Shown here piece by piece: positions 36,298-46,629 of a stretch of 64,000 nucleotides of DNA. The notes below the pieces were generated by a model, which saw only the letters and a list, made by a program, of their open reading frames with translations, had not been told where the DNA came from and did not search any database. A program made the translations under genes and the position numbers. The DNA comes from Paramarasmius palmivorus (lineage: Eukaryota > Basidiomycota > Agaricomycetes > Agaricales > Marasmiaceae): NCBI GenBank assembly GCA_037176845.1, contig JAYKXP010000190.1, forward strand, positions 16,891 to 80,890. Reading direction: 5' to 3'. The first letter of the stretch is position 1; every line of letters begins with the position of its first letter.

Positions 36298-36586
36298 GAC
36301 CACCAAAAGACCGCATCACCGACGCCTGCCTAATTAAGCGAGGAGACCGTGACGTGAGCGTGACGATCGGGTCTTTCTCCAGATAGAAGTAATCTCACGC
36401 TAATCGACAGAAATCGACATATAATTGGCACTTTTTCGTCAAAATTAGCGATAATTTTTGGAGGGGGCTATCGAATTTGGATAATCCTTGATAATCCTCT
36501 AACCGGTGAAATTTCGAGAAATTAGCACATTTTTTGAGTTATTTCTACATATTTCTTATAATTAGCGTTTCGGGTTTTTCCTGATG

Positions 36587-36830
36587 TTGAGCTGTCGACG
36601 TTGGCGAGACTATCGAATACTGAGTCAAGAAAGTGCAGATCTGAAGATATAGTGTCAATAACATGAGTATAAGATACACCCATAGCTGAAGTTTTACCTA
36701 TATAGGTAGTGCTATAACAATAGTGTCTGTGGGCAGTGACGGTACGACAACCCAACTTTACACGTGTTTGAACTCAAGTTCCCACATCCCTAGCCAGGGC
36801 CTGCAGACTCGACTGGCGTCGTTCGCCGGC
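36587..36830. repeat. F-box upstream spacer repeat, copy 2 (right part after the insertion)
   Basis: This continues the spacer repeat interrupted by the element: TTGAGCTGTCGACG, CAGATCTGAAGATATAG, AGTGCTATAACAATAGTGTC, then ACACGTGTTTGAACTCAAG. The left part lies at about 33840-33933. Confidence 0.6.
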
Positions 36831-36859
36831 TTGCTTGCTTGATGTGAGTCTGTTGGATA

Positions 36860-36965
36860 CTTCTAGCAGGCGATAGTGCATACTTTATCAGGCCTGGGAG
36901 TTTTGGGGGGATGTGCGCACGATGAAGCGTGGTTTAGGAAGAACAAGGATATCGAAAAAAGGACG
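36860..36965 (+). pseudogene. C-terminal scrap of a metallo-beta-lactamase-fold gene
   Basis: GGCGATAGTGCAnACT resembles the AGDSAH codons of the 16 kb gene. GCGCACGATGAAGCGTGG followed by TTTAGGAAGAACAAGGATA matches its codons for HDEPWFRENKD. Everything between is missing. Confidence 0.6.
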
Positions 36966-37081
36966 TTGAAAAATCGTTACTTCGTTATGATTGTACATGG
37001 TTACTTTACAGATCGAGTGTTACAAAAATTCTACAGAAGCGCAGAAAAGAATACAATGTCCACAAAAAGGTCGCTACAAGC

Positions 37082-37894
37082 TTACAAGAGACCTCCAACG
37101 CTTCCAACGCCTCCAAGAGCACCACCGGCGCCTACAACATTTCCAACAATACCTCCGACATTTGAATTTCCAACATTTCCAAGATTTGGAGCGCTTGCAA
37201 CATTTGCAGCATTTCCAACATCGCCAAGAACACCACCAACACCGCCAGCACCTCCAGCAACACTTTCAGCACCTCCTAAAACGCCTGCGACATTTCCAGC
37301 GCCTCCAACTACATTCGCAACATTTGCGACATTTGCAACGCTTCCGGCACCTTCAACACCTCCGAGGACTCCAGATAACAGGCCAGTAATGGTACCAGTT
37401 AGTCCTCCAAGATTAGCCTGTTGACAGTTGTCCGCGTTGACATTGATCACGCCGTCTGAAATTCCACAAGTCAGCGCATACTCGCACGAAAGCAATAAAC
37501 TAAACGTACTTTGGTTGTTATCATTCTTACAGCAGTAAACGTCGCCAGAGTTACTGTGAGGAAAGAACAATCAATCTCGCGCGTTCCTCTGGAGTATGAG
37601 AGAAACGCACCAAGTATCACTCAACAAGCAATTTGCAATCCCGCCGTTACAGCAGTACGCCTTGCCTCCACTGCTACACACAGGACCGCTAGGTGGTGGA
37701 GGCGGGGGAGTAGGTGTGTTAGTAGGAGGTGGTGGTGGCGGGTTGGTAGTGGTGTGAGTAGGGGGAGGAGGCGGCGGTGGTGGTGGTGTGGTATGCGTAG
37801 GAGGCGGGCAGGTGCATTGGGGAACTGGACCTGCTACGACGACGGCAGTAGGCAGAGCGAGAGCGACGAGAAGAGAGAGAACCTTGAAGTGCAT
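37082..37894 (-). CDS. hydrophobin-like secreted protein with Pro-rich spacer and Gly-rich tail
   Basis: Exons 37894-37611, 37553-37510 and 37455-37082 give 233 residues. A signal peptide (MHFKVLSLLVALALPTAVVV) is followed by QCTC and a Pro/Thr spacer of about 45 residues. Splicing at TG|T creates a Cys, so the core reads C-x7-CC-x6-C-x5-C-x6-CC-x16-C. This is the order C-CC-C-C-CC-C of hydrophobins, but with much shorter loops between the third and fifth Cys than class I or II members have. The last part (NGVINVNADNC) looks hydrophobin-like. After LTGTITGLLSGVLGGVEG the tail runs about 80 more residues of Gly/Val/Ala/Asn repeats that are absent in the paralogue at 41053. It is probably a cell-surface amphipathic protein; other cysteine-rich secreted families are possible. 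Confidence 0.7.
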
Positions 37895-38019
37895 AATGTC
37901 TGATGTGCGAGTGGACTTGAGGACTAAACCGAGTCGTTGACTGGAGATTTCTGGTCTTGAATGGTTGGTTTTTATACCCGAATTCGCGTGCTAGGATCTT
38001 GTGCATGATTCGAAAAAAG

Positions 38020-38540
38020 TCAAGCTAGAAATCGTAAGACTTCAGGGTGTTCATTTCGATTGTTGACTGAGATGTGGAACAGAGACCAGTGCTGGAATTC
38101 AGGCTGAATTCCAGAGTCTTTCAAGTGCGAGTATGAAGACCGAACTTGATGAGGGGCTGAAACTGGAGACAGTGCGTCAGGGTCCCAAATGTAAACCATT
38201 CTCTCCAATAACGCACCGCAGTATACAGAATGAAGAATGAGCAATGTTTTGACGATCTTTCTCATTCTTGAACCGGCAAATATCCCTCTTTAGATTCAAG
38301 CTAGCCGAGACTGTATCATTGAGTACCAGACATTCGAGGAGTAACCAAAGCGGAACGTTGAGCTGAAATGACCGTTGTATCTCAAAAAGCTGAGCTCTGA
38401 GTTTGAGGCCTGTCGCTGCGAACCTGTGTGTTGAAGGTGCGGTGAAGGGAGAGAGCAAGGTCGCGTCGACGTGACTCAGACCAATACCACCACTTCCTCG
38501 TCGCCAGATACTGGGATCCAGCACGCGAGGTAAGTTGCAT
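38020..38540 (-). repeat. duplicated segment downstream of an F-box/hydrophobin unit, copy 1
   Basis: This matches 41760-42205 in patches: AGCTGGAATTCAGGCTGAATTC-like, ACTCGATGAGGGGCTGAAAC-like and GACATTCGA. Minus-strand frames in both copies share weak protein similarity (ECLVL / ECLVF and SSFCILR / SSFCVLL). It may be a decayed gene or the 5' flank of the hydrophobin-like gene. Coding status is unresolved. Confidence 0.4.
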
Positions 38541-39060
38541 CAAGAAGCATCGATTCCTCTCATTGTGGGTACGCAGCGGTACTGTATTCGACGTCGAAAC
38601 GGTAACAGGCGTTCGTTGATACACTACAAATTCACTGCAGGGTACTCGGAATACTACCAACCTCGACCTCGACACCACTAACCAATGTCTGAGCGCTCAC
38701 GGGAACCGTGATTGCGTGTTCCAGGGCAAGATAAACCTTCGAACGATAACCTGTTTATCTCACCCACTAATGGGATTTCGGGGACTTGTTGTCTGGTCCT
38801 GAACAAAGGGTAGTAGGGACGTGAAGGATCGGCTAGATTAGTCTTGAAGCAATCCTTTATAACAGGACGCTCCAGGTATTTACTTAGGCTAGATTGGATT
38901 GTAGGCGCCTCAATTGCCATGCTCTGTGGAGAGGCAGTTCTGTCAGAGTCAAGATGTATACAGTATATGTACATGTGCTATTTCCCGTCGTAGTTACAGT
39001 TCAAAATACTACAGGAAATTACTTACTATTGGAGGGGAAATGACCAAGATATAATTATTG

Positions 39061-40494
39061 TCATATAGTACTAATTGCGCACCGTATTCCCTTCCGAGAG
39101 AGTTGTTTGATCCTCTCCGCAATCGAGGCATCTAAAAATGGTTGAGCAGCCCATTCAATTGTGTGCTTGAGCTCTGCATGCGTCAACCTGGTAACTCCGA
39201 TCCCCGCATTCCTAGACTCGACCATATCCAAGAACGCAGTGGCATACTCGGGTGTTATGGGTGAGTCGTACTCGAGCAGACGAAGTTCCGTTAGCTTGGG
39301 GGCCAGGAAAACTTGGGATGTGTCCGTGATTGTGAGGCTTTGAATGAGATGGAGGATATATTCTGATTCATTGTCGTCCTCCGAGTATACCGCGATCGCA
39401 AAATGATGCAAATTAGGACAAATTTGAAGAATGTCCCTGCATAATGTTCGGTGCATACTCTGAGGCCCTGCTATCAGCACCAATTTCTGCAACGATGCAG
39501 AAAAGCATTGGATAGCTGCATTGACAGCTGAAGTAAGACCCGTAAGGTCCATATTTTCGTCGTACGAAATGTCCAACGTGAATATTTGTAATGCGGGTAA
39601 CGAAAATTGCGCAAGTGAGCTCACGATCCGGACAAGCCAATTCGCGCGTATTGTAAGTTCTCGCAGTGACGAATGAACGACAACATTCGGTGGTGGAGAA
39701 CCATCTTCAAGTGATGCCACCTCCAAGTTCTTCAAATTTGGGCAGAACCGGAGGAGATCGGCCATTTCGGTAATTTTCAATTTATGGCTACGAACGGTCG
39801 TGAGCTGGTGGCAGGGAAGAACTTCTGGGGCGACAAATGTGGGTGATCCCACCGTCGCTAGCTTCGGTGCGTTCTTCAGGGCGCGCGAGAACCCATGAAA
39901 GGCAGGAGTTTCCAGGAACAGTGCAGTCAATGAAGCATCCGTGATTAAGGTGTGTAGGTGAGGAAAGGCAAAGGATTCATCACATTGTGCGGTCTTAGCA
40001 AGCGCTGACCAGTCCCCATAAAATGTAAAGTCTCCGCATCTCTGTAATTCCGGAATGATCATGCTCAGAAGATCGATGGCAAAGGTTGATCTCAACGCAG
40101 TAGGCTCGGCAAGAAGCTTTATGCGTAATGGGTGCAAGCCTGCATTTTCAAGGTGAACCTTCACGATGTGTCGAGCCTTCCCATGGACATGAGCTGTGTC
40201 AATATAGATAGATGCCCACAGACTGGGCCGCGAACGGATCGTTCTTCTCCAATGAGCGCACACTTGGGATAGCGGAAGGGATATCGAACAAATATTCAAC
40301 AAGGACATAGTCAAGGAATATTTGGAAGATTCGTGAACGATTCTGAAAATCGTGTCGAGAATCTCCGTGGGTATCGTCTCTATCGGTGGAAGCAGGGAAC
40401 GTTCTTGAGCGACCTGTCCAGTCAGAGCGAGGGCTGAGTGCATCGGACCATCCACAGAAGCGTCGTCTTCGTTAAAAAGCGCTGTCTGGGGCAT
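39061..40494 (-). CDS. F-box protein, paralogue 2
   Basis: A single 477-residue frame collinear with the other two F-box proteins. The F-box reads SLLPPIETIPTEILDTIF .. LPLSQVCAHWRRTIRSRPSL .. WASIYID. Leucine-rich segments include FAFPHLHTLIT, CPNLKNLEVAS and LPALQIFTLDI. The C-terminus ends AERIKQLSRKGIRCAISTI. It differs from paralogue 1 mostly in the middle, the expected substrate-facing part. It lies between the two hydrophobin-like genes, all on the minus strand. Confidence 0.85.
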   Translation of the reverse strand: MPQTALFNEDDASVDGPMHSALALTGQVAQERSLLPPIETIPTEILDTIFRIVHESSKYSLTMSLLNICSISLPLSQVCAHWRRTIRSRPSLWASIYIDTAHVHGKARHIVKVHLENAGLHPLRIKLLAEPTALRSTFAIDLLSMIIPELQRCGDFTFYGDWSALAKTAQCDESFAFPHLHTLITDASLTALFLETPAFHGFSRALKNAPKLATVGSPTFVAPEVLPCHQLTTVRSHKLKITEMADLLRFCPNLKNLEVASLEDGSPPPNVVVHSSLRELTIRANWLVRIVSSLAQFSLPALQIFTLDISYDENMDLTGLTSAVNAAIQCFSASLQKLVLIAGPQSMHRTLCRDILQICPNLHHFAIAVYSEDDNESEYILHLIQSLTITDTSQVFLAPKLTELRLLEYDSPITPEYATAFLDMVESRNAGIGVTRLTHAELKHTIEWAAQPFLDASIAERIKQLSRKGIRCAISTI

Positions 40495-40734
40495 GTTCAG
40501 TCTTTTGCTGCTGGGAATTGAGGGCTGTCAGCTAGGTTTCCATGAACTTGCTCGGGGTACAGGACTTACCGGATACACGTGGATTGGTCGAATTCAGTAT
40601 GTCTCTTCTGCTTCAATCCCCAGTAAGAGGACTGGTATTCAAAGGATATATTTCGCCTACGAGCACCAGTTTGAGAGTGGCTAATCGGAATCAATGGTGA
40701 GCTGGCTACGGGTTTGTTGGCAGGATACTTACTC

Positions 40735-40925
40735 TATGCCGAGCGAGTAAGAGTCTGCAGCGCTAGTTTGGTGTATTTCCTCAAGATATGAGACCTGCTT
40801 GGAGGTTGAGGAAAGGAACGAGGGATAGAGCCAGAGTTTTTATCGCTGGCAACGGGCACGATGGAAGAAGAGAGTAAGCCAGAGAGACAAGTGCCGCCGG
40901 CATTTCTGTCGGCTCCATCCACGAG
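40735..40925. repeat. dispersed repeat, copy 4
   Basis: This is related to 22490-22640, 30050-30245 and 31440-31600: GAGCGAGTAAGAGTCTGCAG, GAGACCTGCTTGGAGGTTGAGG, AGAGCCAGAGTTTTTATCGC and GCAACGGGCACGATGGAAG. Confidence 0.55.
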
Positions 40926-41052
40926 TCTGACTCCGTCTCTTCTCAAGGATTTGTGCAGTCATAGAAATGAGAACATGTAAACTGAGATTGATCATGACAA
41001 TTCGTTACAAAAACACAAGACATGTACATAAAGCCAATGTCCGCTTCCGAGT

Positions 41053-41637
41053 TTACAAAAGGCCGTCTACAAGCCCTTCAACGCCTCCAACAACACCAGA
41101 TAACAGCCCAGTAATAGTACCAGTCGCCCCACCGAGGTCAGCCTGTTGACAATTTCCTGCGTTGACGTTGATCACGCCGTCTGAAATTTTACAAGTCAGC
41201 AATACTTCCGAATGAAGATGATAAACCAAACGTACTCTGGTTGTTCTCGTTCTTGCAGCAATACACGTCTCCAGAGTTACTGTAAACGAAAAAATCAATC
41301 TAGAGTTTCCCAGAGTGATAACAGAGACATACCAAGTATCACTCAACAAGCAGTTTGCAATGCCGCCGTTGCAGCAGTACGCCTTGCCGCCACTGCTACA
41401 CACAGGACCGCTAGGTGGCGGGGGTGGAGGTGTAGGTGTATGAGTGGGAGGTGGTGGTGGGTTGGTAGTGGTGTGCGTAGGAGGTGGAGGAGGCGGTGGA
41501 GGCGGGGTGGTATGCGTAGGTGGTGGAGATGGTGGGTTGGTAGTGGTAGGTGGACAACCGCACTGGGGAACAGGGCCTGCTACGACGATAACAGTGGGGA
41601 TGAGAGCGACAAGGAGAGAGAGGGCTTTGAGTTGCAT
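41053..41637 (-). CDS. hydrophobin-like secreted protein, short-tailed paralogue
   Basis: Exons 41637-41333, 41279-41236 and 41180-41053 give 158 residues. The middle exon is 44 nt, the same as in the paralogue at 37082-37894. The signal peptide MQLKALSLLVALIPTVIVV is followed by QCGC and a longer Pro/Thr spacer. The Cys pattern (C-x7-CC-x6-C-x5-C-x6-CC, then NADNC-type AGNC) is the same. The tail stops after LTG-type ATGTITGLLSGVVGGVEGLVDGLL without the Gly-rich extension. Intron positions and phases are conserved. A shared ORF upstream of the chosen Met is not used here, because the signal peptide begins exactly at this Met. Confidence 0.7.
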   Translation of the reverse strand: MQLKALSLLVALIPTVIVVAGPVPQCGCPPTTTNPPSPPPTHTTPPPPPPPPPTHTTTNPPPPPTHTPTPPPPPPSGPVCSSGGKAYCCNGGIANCLLSDTWYVSVITLGNSRLIFSFTVTLETCIAARTRTTRVRLVYHLHSEVLLTCKISDGVINVNAGNCQQADLGGATGTITGLLSGVVGGVEGLVDGLL

Positions 41638-41759
41638 GATGTCTGATGTACGAATGGGCTTGAGGACTGAACCGAGTCGTTGACTGGAGATTGTTGGTCT
41701 TGAATGGCTGGTTTTTATACCCAAAGTCGCGCGCTAGGATCTTGTGCATGGTTTGAGGA

Positions 41760-42205
41760 AAGACCGGTTAGAAATCGAGGGCAGGTGAAACCTTTCACGT
41801 CGATTGTTGATTTCGATTAGAGACTAGTCAACCGGAGCTGGAATTCAGGCTGAATTCTCGAGACATTTGAGTAGGCTGAGACTGTCACCCGGCGACTTGC
41901 AGGTGCACACACGAAAAACGAACTCGATGAGGGGCTGAAACCTTCCATAAACAGAGTCTGAAAGTAAAGAAGTTCGTCAGGGTCATGAGCAGCACACAGA
42001 ATGAAGAACAAGAAATGTTTTGGTGATCTTCTCCGTTCTCGAACATGTAGAATGTGGGCAGTGCAGATTCGAAGTAGTTGATACTGCGGCATTCCTGTCG
42101 AATGAAAACCAGACATTCGATAAATAGCCAGAACTGAAGCTGAAGTGGGATGTCTGCTTCGGTACATGTATTAAAGAGAACCGCGAATAACCCACCTACA
42201 ACCAA
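41760..42205 (-). repeat. duplicated segment downstream of an F-box/hydrophobin unit, copy 2
   Basis: This is the counterpart of 38020-38540. It lies upstream of the second hydrophobin-like gene and supports duplication of the whole F-box plus hydrophobin unit. Confidence 0.4.
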
Positions 42206-42644
42206 AATAAAGGCTCTATTTTTACCCGCAACCTCCAGGAATATGCCTGAACATCCCCTCGTTTGTAACCTTTAAAGTGCTTCGACGAAAAGGCTGCCGT
42301 TTCCCAAGAGTTGTCTTGAATATCTCGACGAGGAAACTCGTGTCGATGTCTCGAACGGCTGGGTACAAAGCCTACAGCTGCAAATTGGTGTGTTCAATAA
42401 CCCATGTAGGAGGAGCAGTGAATGTTTCATGATGGGAGAGAGCAAGTCGCGTCGACCTAGCATCATTTCGCATTCACAGATTTTCATATACAGCTGTATG
42501 AACCCACTGCAACCATCATGTATCCGACCTTTACAAGTATTCTACAAGCCCTTTCCATACCGTGGTGAAACAAAATATGCATACAATGTATCGTAGTGTG
42601 CTAAGTACAATACAACATGGGACAAGAATGTGGTCAAGGCACGA

Positions 42645-44141
42645 TTAATCTCGTATAGCGCCAATTTCGCAGTGTATTTCCTTCCGAGAGAGTAGTTTGA
42701 CCCTCTCCACAATCGAGGAATCAGAGATACAGCTATCGGTGTAGTCCAACCCAGGTTGAGCGAACTCTCGACGTGTGTACTTGAGCTCTGCATCCGTCAA
42801 CCTGGTAACCCCAATCCCCGCACTCCTAGACTCGACCATGTTCAAAAAAGCAGTGGCATAATCGGCCGTCATCCGGGATCCGTACTCGCGCACACCAAGT
42901 TCTGTGAGCTTGGGGGCTAGGAAAGCTTGGGATGTGTCCGTGATTGTGAGGCTTTGGATGAGATGAAGGATATATTCTGATCCACTGTCATCCTCCGAGT
43001 ATACAGCGTCGACCTCGACCGCAAAACGATGCAAATTGGGACAGACGTGAAGAATGTCTGTGAAGAATGTTCGACGCATGTTCAGAGACCCTGCTACCAG
43101 CATCAATTTCCGCAACGATGCAGAAAAGCATCGAATAATTGTAATGACAGCTGAGGTAGGATCTGTAAAGATCAGACCGCTGGTCTCCATGTTCAACGTG
43201 AACGTTTGTAATGCGGGAAACGAAAATCGCGCAAGTGGGCTAACGACTTCGACGAGCCAATCCGCGTCGATGTGTATCGTGAGCTCTTGCAGCGACGAAT
43301 GTACGATAACATTCGGTGATGGATCTGGGCCGGCTAGAAGGAACACTACCTCCAGGTTCTGCAAATTGGGGCAGGACCGGAGGATACGGGCAACTTGAGC
43401 AACTTCCAGTTCGCTTCCGCAAACGGTCGTGAGCTGGTAACAAGGAAGAACCGCTAGGGAGACGATGCCGGCTATGTTGACCTTTGCGAGCTTCGGTGCG
43501 GTCTTCAGGGCACGCGAAAACCATAGAAAGGTTGGAGGTACCAGTCCGATTCCGTCTATTAGTGCACTCAAGCAAGTATCCGAATCTAAGGAGCGTAGAT
43601 GAGGAAAAGCGAAGGAACGTTGTATAGGCGCGACTTGGGCAAGCTCTTCCCATTCCCCATGGAATGCGAGTTCTTCGCATCTCCGTAATTCCGGAACGAT
43701 CATGCGCAGAACATCGCTACCAAAGGTGGTGCTTGGTGGAAACTGACTACTGTGGGCGACAAGTCTGATCCGCAGTGGCTGCGAGCCTGCATTCTCGAGG
43801 TGAACCTTCACGATGTGTCGAATCTCCCCACGGACACAGTTTGCGTCAATACAAATGGATGCCCATAGATTAGGCCGTGAACGAATCGTCCTTCGCCAAC
43901 GAGAGCACACTTGGGATAGCGGGAGGAATAGCGAATAGGGATCCGAGTGGTACATACTTAAGGAATATTCGGCAGATTCGTGGATGAATGTGAAAATCGT
44001 GTCGAGAATCTCCGTGGGTATCCTCTCTATCAGCGGAAGCAGAGAACTTTCGTGAGCGGCCTGCCCAATCAGAGCGAGGGCTGAGGCTACAGAATAGCTC
44101 AAAAAAGCATCATGCTCATTACATGAGGCTAATTGGGACAT
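42645..44141 (-). CDS. F-box protein, paralogue 3
   Basis: A single 498-residue frame. The F-box is SLLPLIERIPTEILDTIF .. LPLSQVCSRWRRTIRSRPNL .. WASICID. Compared with the others it has a small insertion around GIGLVPPTFLWFSRA and an extra segment near the C-terminus (EFAQPGLDYTDSC). Leucine-rich pieces CPNLQNLEVVF and CPNLHRFAVEV are retained. All three F-box genes lie on one strand, with related spacers between them. Confidence 0.85.
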   Translation of the reverse strand: MSQLASCNEHDAFLSYSVASALALIGQAAHESSLLPLIERIPTEILDTIFTFIHESAEYSLSMYHSDPYSLFLPLSQVCSRWRRTIRSRPNLWASICIDANCVRGEIRHIVKVHLENAGSQPLRIRLVAHSSQFPPSTTFGSDVLRMIVPELRRCEELAFHGEWEELAQVAPIQRSFAFPHLRSLDSDTCLSALIDGIGLVPPTFLWFSRALKTAPKLAKVNIAGIVSLAVLPCYQLTTVCGSELEVAQVARILRSCPNLQNLEVVFLLAGPDPSPNVIVHSSLQELTIHIDADWLVEVVSPLARFSFPALQTFTLNMETSGLIFTDPTSAVITIIRCFSASLRKLMLVAGSLNMRRTFFTDILHVCPNLHRFAVEVDAVYSEDDSGSEYILHLIQSLTITDTSQAFLAPKLTELGVREYGSRMTADYATAFLNMVESRSAGIGVTRLTDAELKYTRREFAQPGLDYTDSCISDSSIVERVKLLSRKEIHCEIGAIRD

Positions 44142-44339
44142 GTTCGCTCTTTTGTTGCTAGGAATCGCGACCTGTCAACTAGAAATCTTGCTCAAGATAA
44201 AGAACTTACCGGATGCACGGGGTGATTGCTCGATCAATACAAAATGTCTCCTCTACTCCAATTCCCAGCTAGAGTACAGGATACTCTGGTATTGAAGGGT
44301 AGGATATGCCTAGAGGATCAGCGTGAACAATCGAAATCG

Positions 44340-44580
44340 TAATTCGTAAATTTGAGCTGTCGACAGGATTGTTGTTTAGATCTGAAGGTATAGAGTCAAT
44401 GCCATGAATATAAAGTGCAAATATAGCTGGTATTTGACCTGCATGAACAGTGCTATAGCAGGAATATCTGGGCACTGAAGCTTGAAGTTGAAGTACTGGC
44501 GGTGATGAGGAACCCGTGTTTGGGTGTCCTTTGCACGTGTTCAAGTTCCCACAGGGCAGCTGGCTGGAGATGTCAAAGTG
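44340..44580. repeat. F-box upstream spacer repeat, copy 3
   Basis: An uninterrupted copy of the spacer: GTAATTCGTAAATTTGAGCTG, TAGATCTGAAGGTATAG, CAGTGCTATAGCAGGAATATC and GCACGTGTTCAAG. It shows the empty site of the 33934-36586 element. Confidence 0.6.
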
Positions 44581-44756
44581 GGGTCTCTGAAGTGCCACTT
44601 GTAGAGACTCAGAGACAACTCTTCTGATATCGTAGGGACAGACTTTCAAATAAAGAGCGAAAACTTTAAGGACTAGATAAGATATTAAAACGCGTAAGAG
44701 AGTGGTAAGGAAGGGTCCGTTAGAGGAAAGAAAGTAATGTATGTATGATTGACTCC

Positions 44757-46629
44757 CTACTCGAACTTGAAGCCACCAGCCAATCCCATTACATTTTGGG
44801 GATCAACGCGCCGTTTGATCTCTCTTAGCCTCTCCAAGTTATCGCCGTACAACAACTCCAAAGGCGTATCAGCCGGAGCATAGTTATTGTAGATGATGTC
44901 ATCCGCAAAACTCTGCTCTTCTGCGATAGCACGAGCTTGGATCGCCTGTTTTGCTTCGCTAATGGCATTAAAGAAGAAATCGTCATCCGCGGAATCGGGC
45001 CAGTATCCCTCTACTCCGGTCGGACATACAAACCTGCCTGGAGGATTTGGGTACGCAGAATCCGTGCTATGAGCATTCGGCTGTGCGAATGGCTCAGATA
45101 TCACGCCGAGCATTTCAAAGACACGATTGTTGGCTGCAGCGTCAGAGATGACTTTCTCAAGCTGTGCTTTCATCTCGTCAAGGATGCCGACAGTGTAGCG
45201 TGAAACGGGGATGACGTCGCGGAAATCGCTTTTGGATTTCATCTCAGTGAAAGTGAATTAAAGGGGTACATCAGGAACATACCGTGGCGGGTTCAAGGAT
45301 CCAATGCCACCGCTGAGAGTGTCTACGGCTTCTGTTAGGCCCATAGTGCGAGATAAAGTCACAACAGCGCCAGGTACGTTGAGGAACTCGTCAAAGACAC
45401 CACTGGGTGGTGTTGGCCCATCATAAAATAGGTTTACCAATAGAGTGGTCTAGAGCACTATCAGTAAGGCGCGTCATATTACAATATTGAAGAGTACCTG
45501 ATTGAAGCTCGTAGCAGTGTAGAGAGTAAGAGCGACCGCTTTCAAGTCTGTGTTGTTAAAACTGAAGTTCTCGGTAGCCCTGTGAACGGCATCGCTGGCG
45601 TTGAGCGGATAAACAACTGTACCGCCCTAGAAAAACATTGTTAGTGCATGCAATGTATAGGCAACAGGATGCTCACCCAAACATCCGTCTGTGGGAATAC
45701 ATTCAATGTAAACGACGTTACGATCCCGAAGTTGTTGAAACCGCCCTAGAGAGCGTTGAGTCAGCATCAAGCATCGGACAATCACAAGCACGCACTTTAA
45801 GAGCGAAGAATAGATCGGGGCTACTTTGCTCCTTCACTTCTATGAACGTCCCATTGGGCAAGACAAGGTCGTAAGCGACCACAGTGTCAATGGCAAGACC
45901 ATACTGGTCAGTGAAATAACTATAACCCCCGCCTAACACGAAACCAGCAACACCTTTCAAAAGCCTGGTAAACGACATTTCTCTTTCAGCAAAAACATAA
46001 ATTCGTACCGACATTAGGAACTCTCCCTCCAACCGCTTTCACACCGTGGGGTTCCAAAGCCGCAAAAACCTCACCCCAAGTCAGACCGGCACCAATCTTC
46101 GCCGTCGATTGATTTTCGTTGTATTCCACGCTGTTGAATCTCGACATTGAGATCTGGACGCCCGGAGTTGAGCTGAACCCGGCATTAGATGTATGTCCTC
46201 CGCCCTTGACCTACGTTGTTATCAGCAGGACGTTCTAGCGTAGAAGTAAAAGACTTACACCAAAAGGAGACTGGGTATCGCCAGAAGCCACAGCGCGGAG
46301 CTTTAACCATGTCAGCTGCAGTCATCGGTATACTGAAAAAGAACACGTACGATGACAGCAACATCATCGGGCGATTCTGGTTGCACTGAGCAAGTCGAGT
46401 TTTGAGAAGCGATCTGCGTCCAATGCTTGTTGTCACTTGTATATTCCTCCGAACCTGGGAAGTTGTGAACCGTGAGGTTTAGATGCGCGAACAAAGACAA
46501 CACACCTGGGAAGAAGACACGGCCGGGGAGTGCGCTTTGTAGAGCATTGCATGCTGCTGTAGATGTGCCATAGACAAATTTTGCACCGAGCAGCGAAAGG
46601 GATGTGATGGTAAGAAGTTGATGTTTCAT
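44757..46629 (-). CDS. secreted FAD-linked oxidase, BBE-like
   Basis: Eight exons fit in phase: 46629-46351, 46315-46259, 46210-46009, 45953-45796, 45745-45677, 45626-45498, 45449-45283 and 45228-44757, giving 510 residues. A signal peptide (MKHQLLTITSLSLLGAKFVYG) precedes the FAD_binding_4 fold: KGGGHTSNAGF, with the His that carries FAD covalently in this family, AKIGAGLTWGEVFAAL and GVAGFVLGGGYSYF. The BBE C-terminal segment is YNNYAPADTPLELLYGDN .. REIKRRVDPQNVMGLAGGF. Such enzymes oxidise sugars, alcohols or alkaloid precursors; the substrate is not predictable here. The eighth junction could use an alternative acceptor, but only the one given keeps the frame. Confidence 0.85.

Larger units (their letters stand above)
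33934..36586. mobile_element. 2.65 kb non-coding element with terminal inverted repeats
   Basis: The ends are CATCAGGAAAAACCC (33934-33948) and its exact reverse complement (36572-36586). Weaker complementarity continues for about 25 more bases. The element sits inside the F-box upstream repeat. Related uninterrupted copies near 31212 and 44341 show the empty site, with the flanks TAATTnGTnAnnTT and TTGAGCTGTCGAC joined and TT apparently doubled at the insertion. No frame over about 80 codons is present, so it is non-autonomous. The superfamily is not assigned. Confidence 0.7.

Noticed and set aside
36876..37424. Plus-strand frames of 132-182 codons rich in Pro/Thr/Ala or Gln/His/Arg
   Set aside because: They are antisense to the Gly-rich tail of the hydrophobin-like gene. 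Their composition follows from its repeats, and they have no independent motifs.
41444..41683. Gly/Val-rich plus-strand frame, like a glycine-rich protein
   Set aside because: It is the complement of the Pro/Thr spacer of the minus-strand hydrophobin-like gene.
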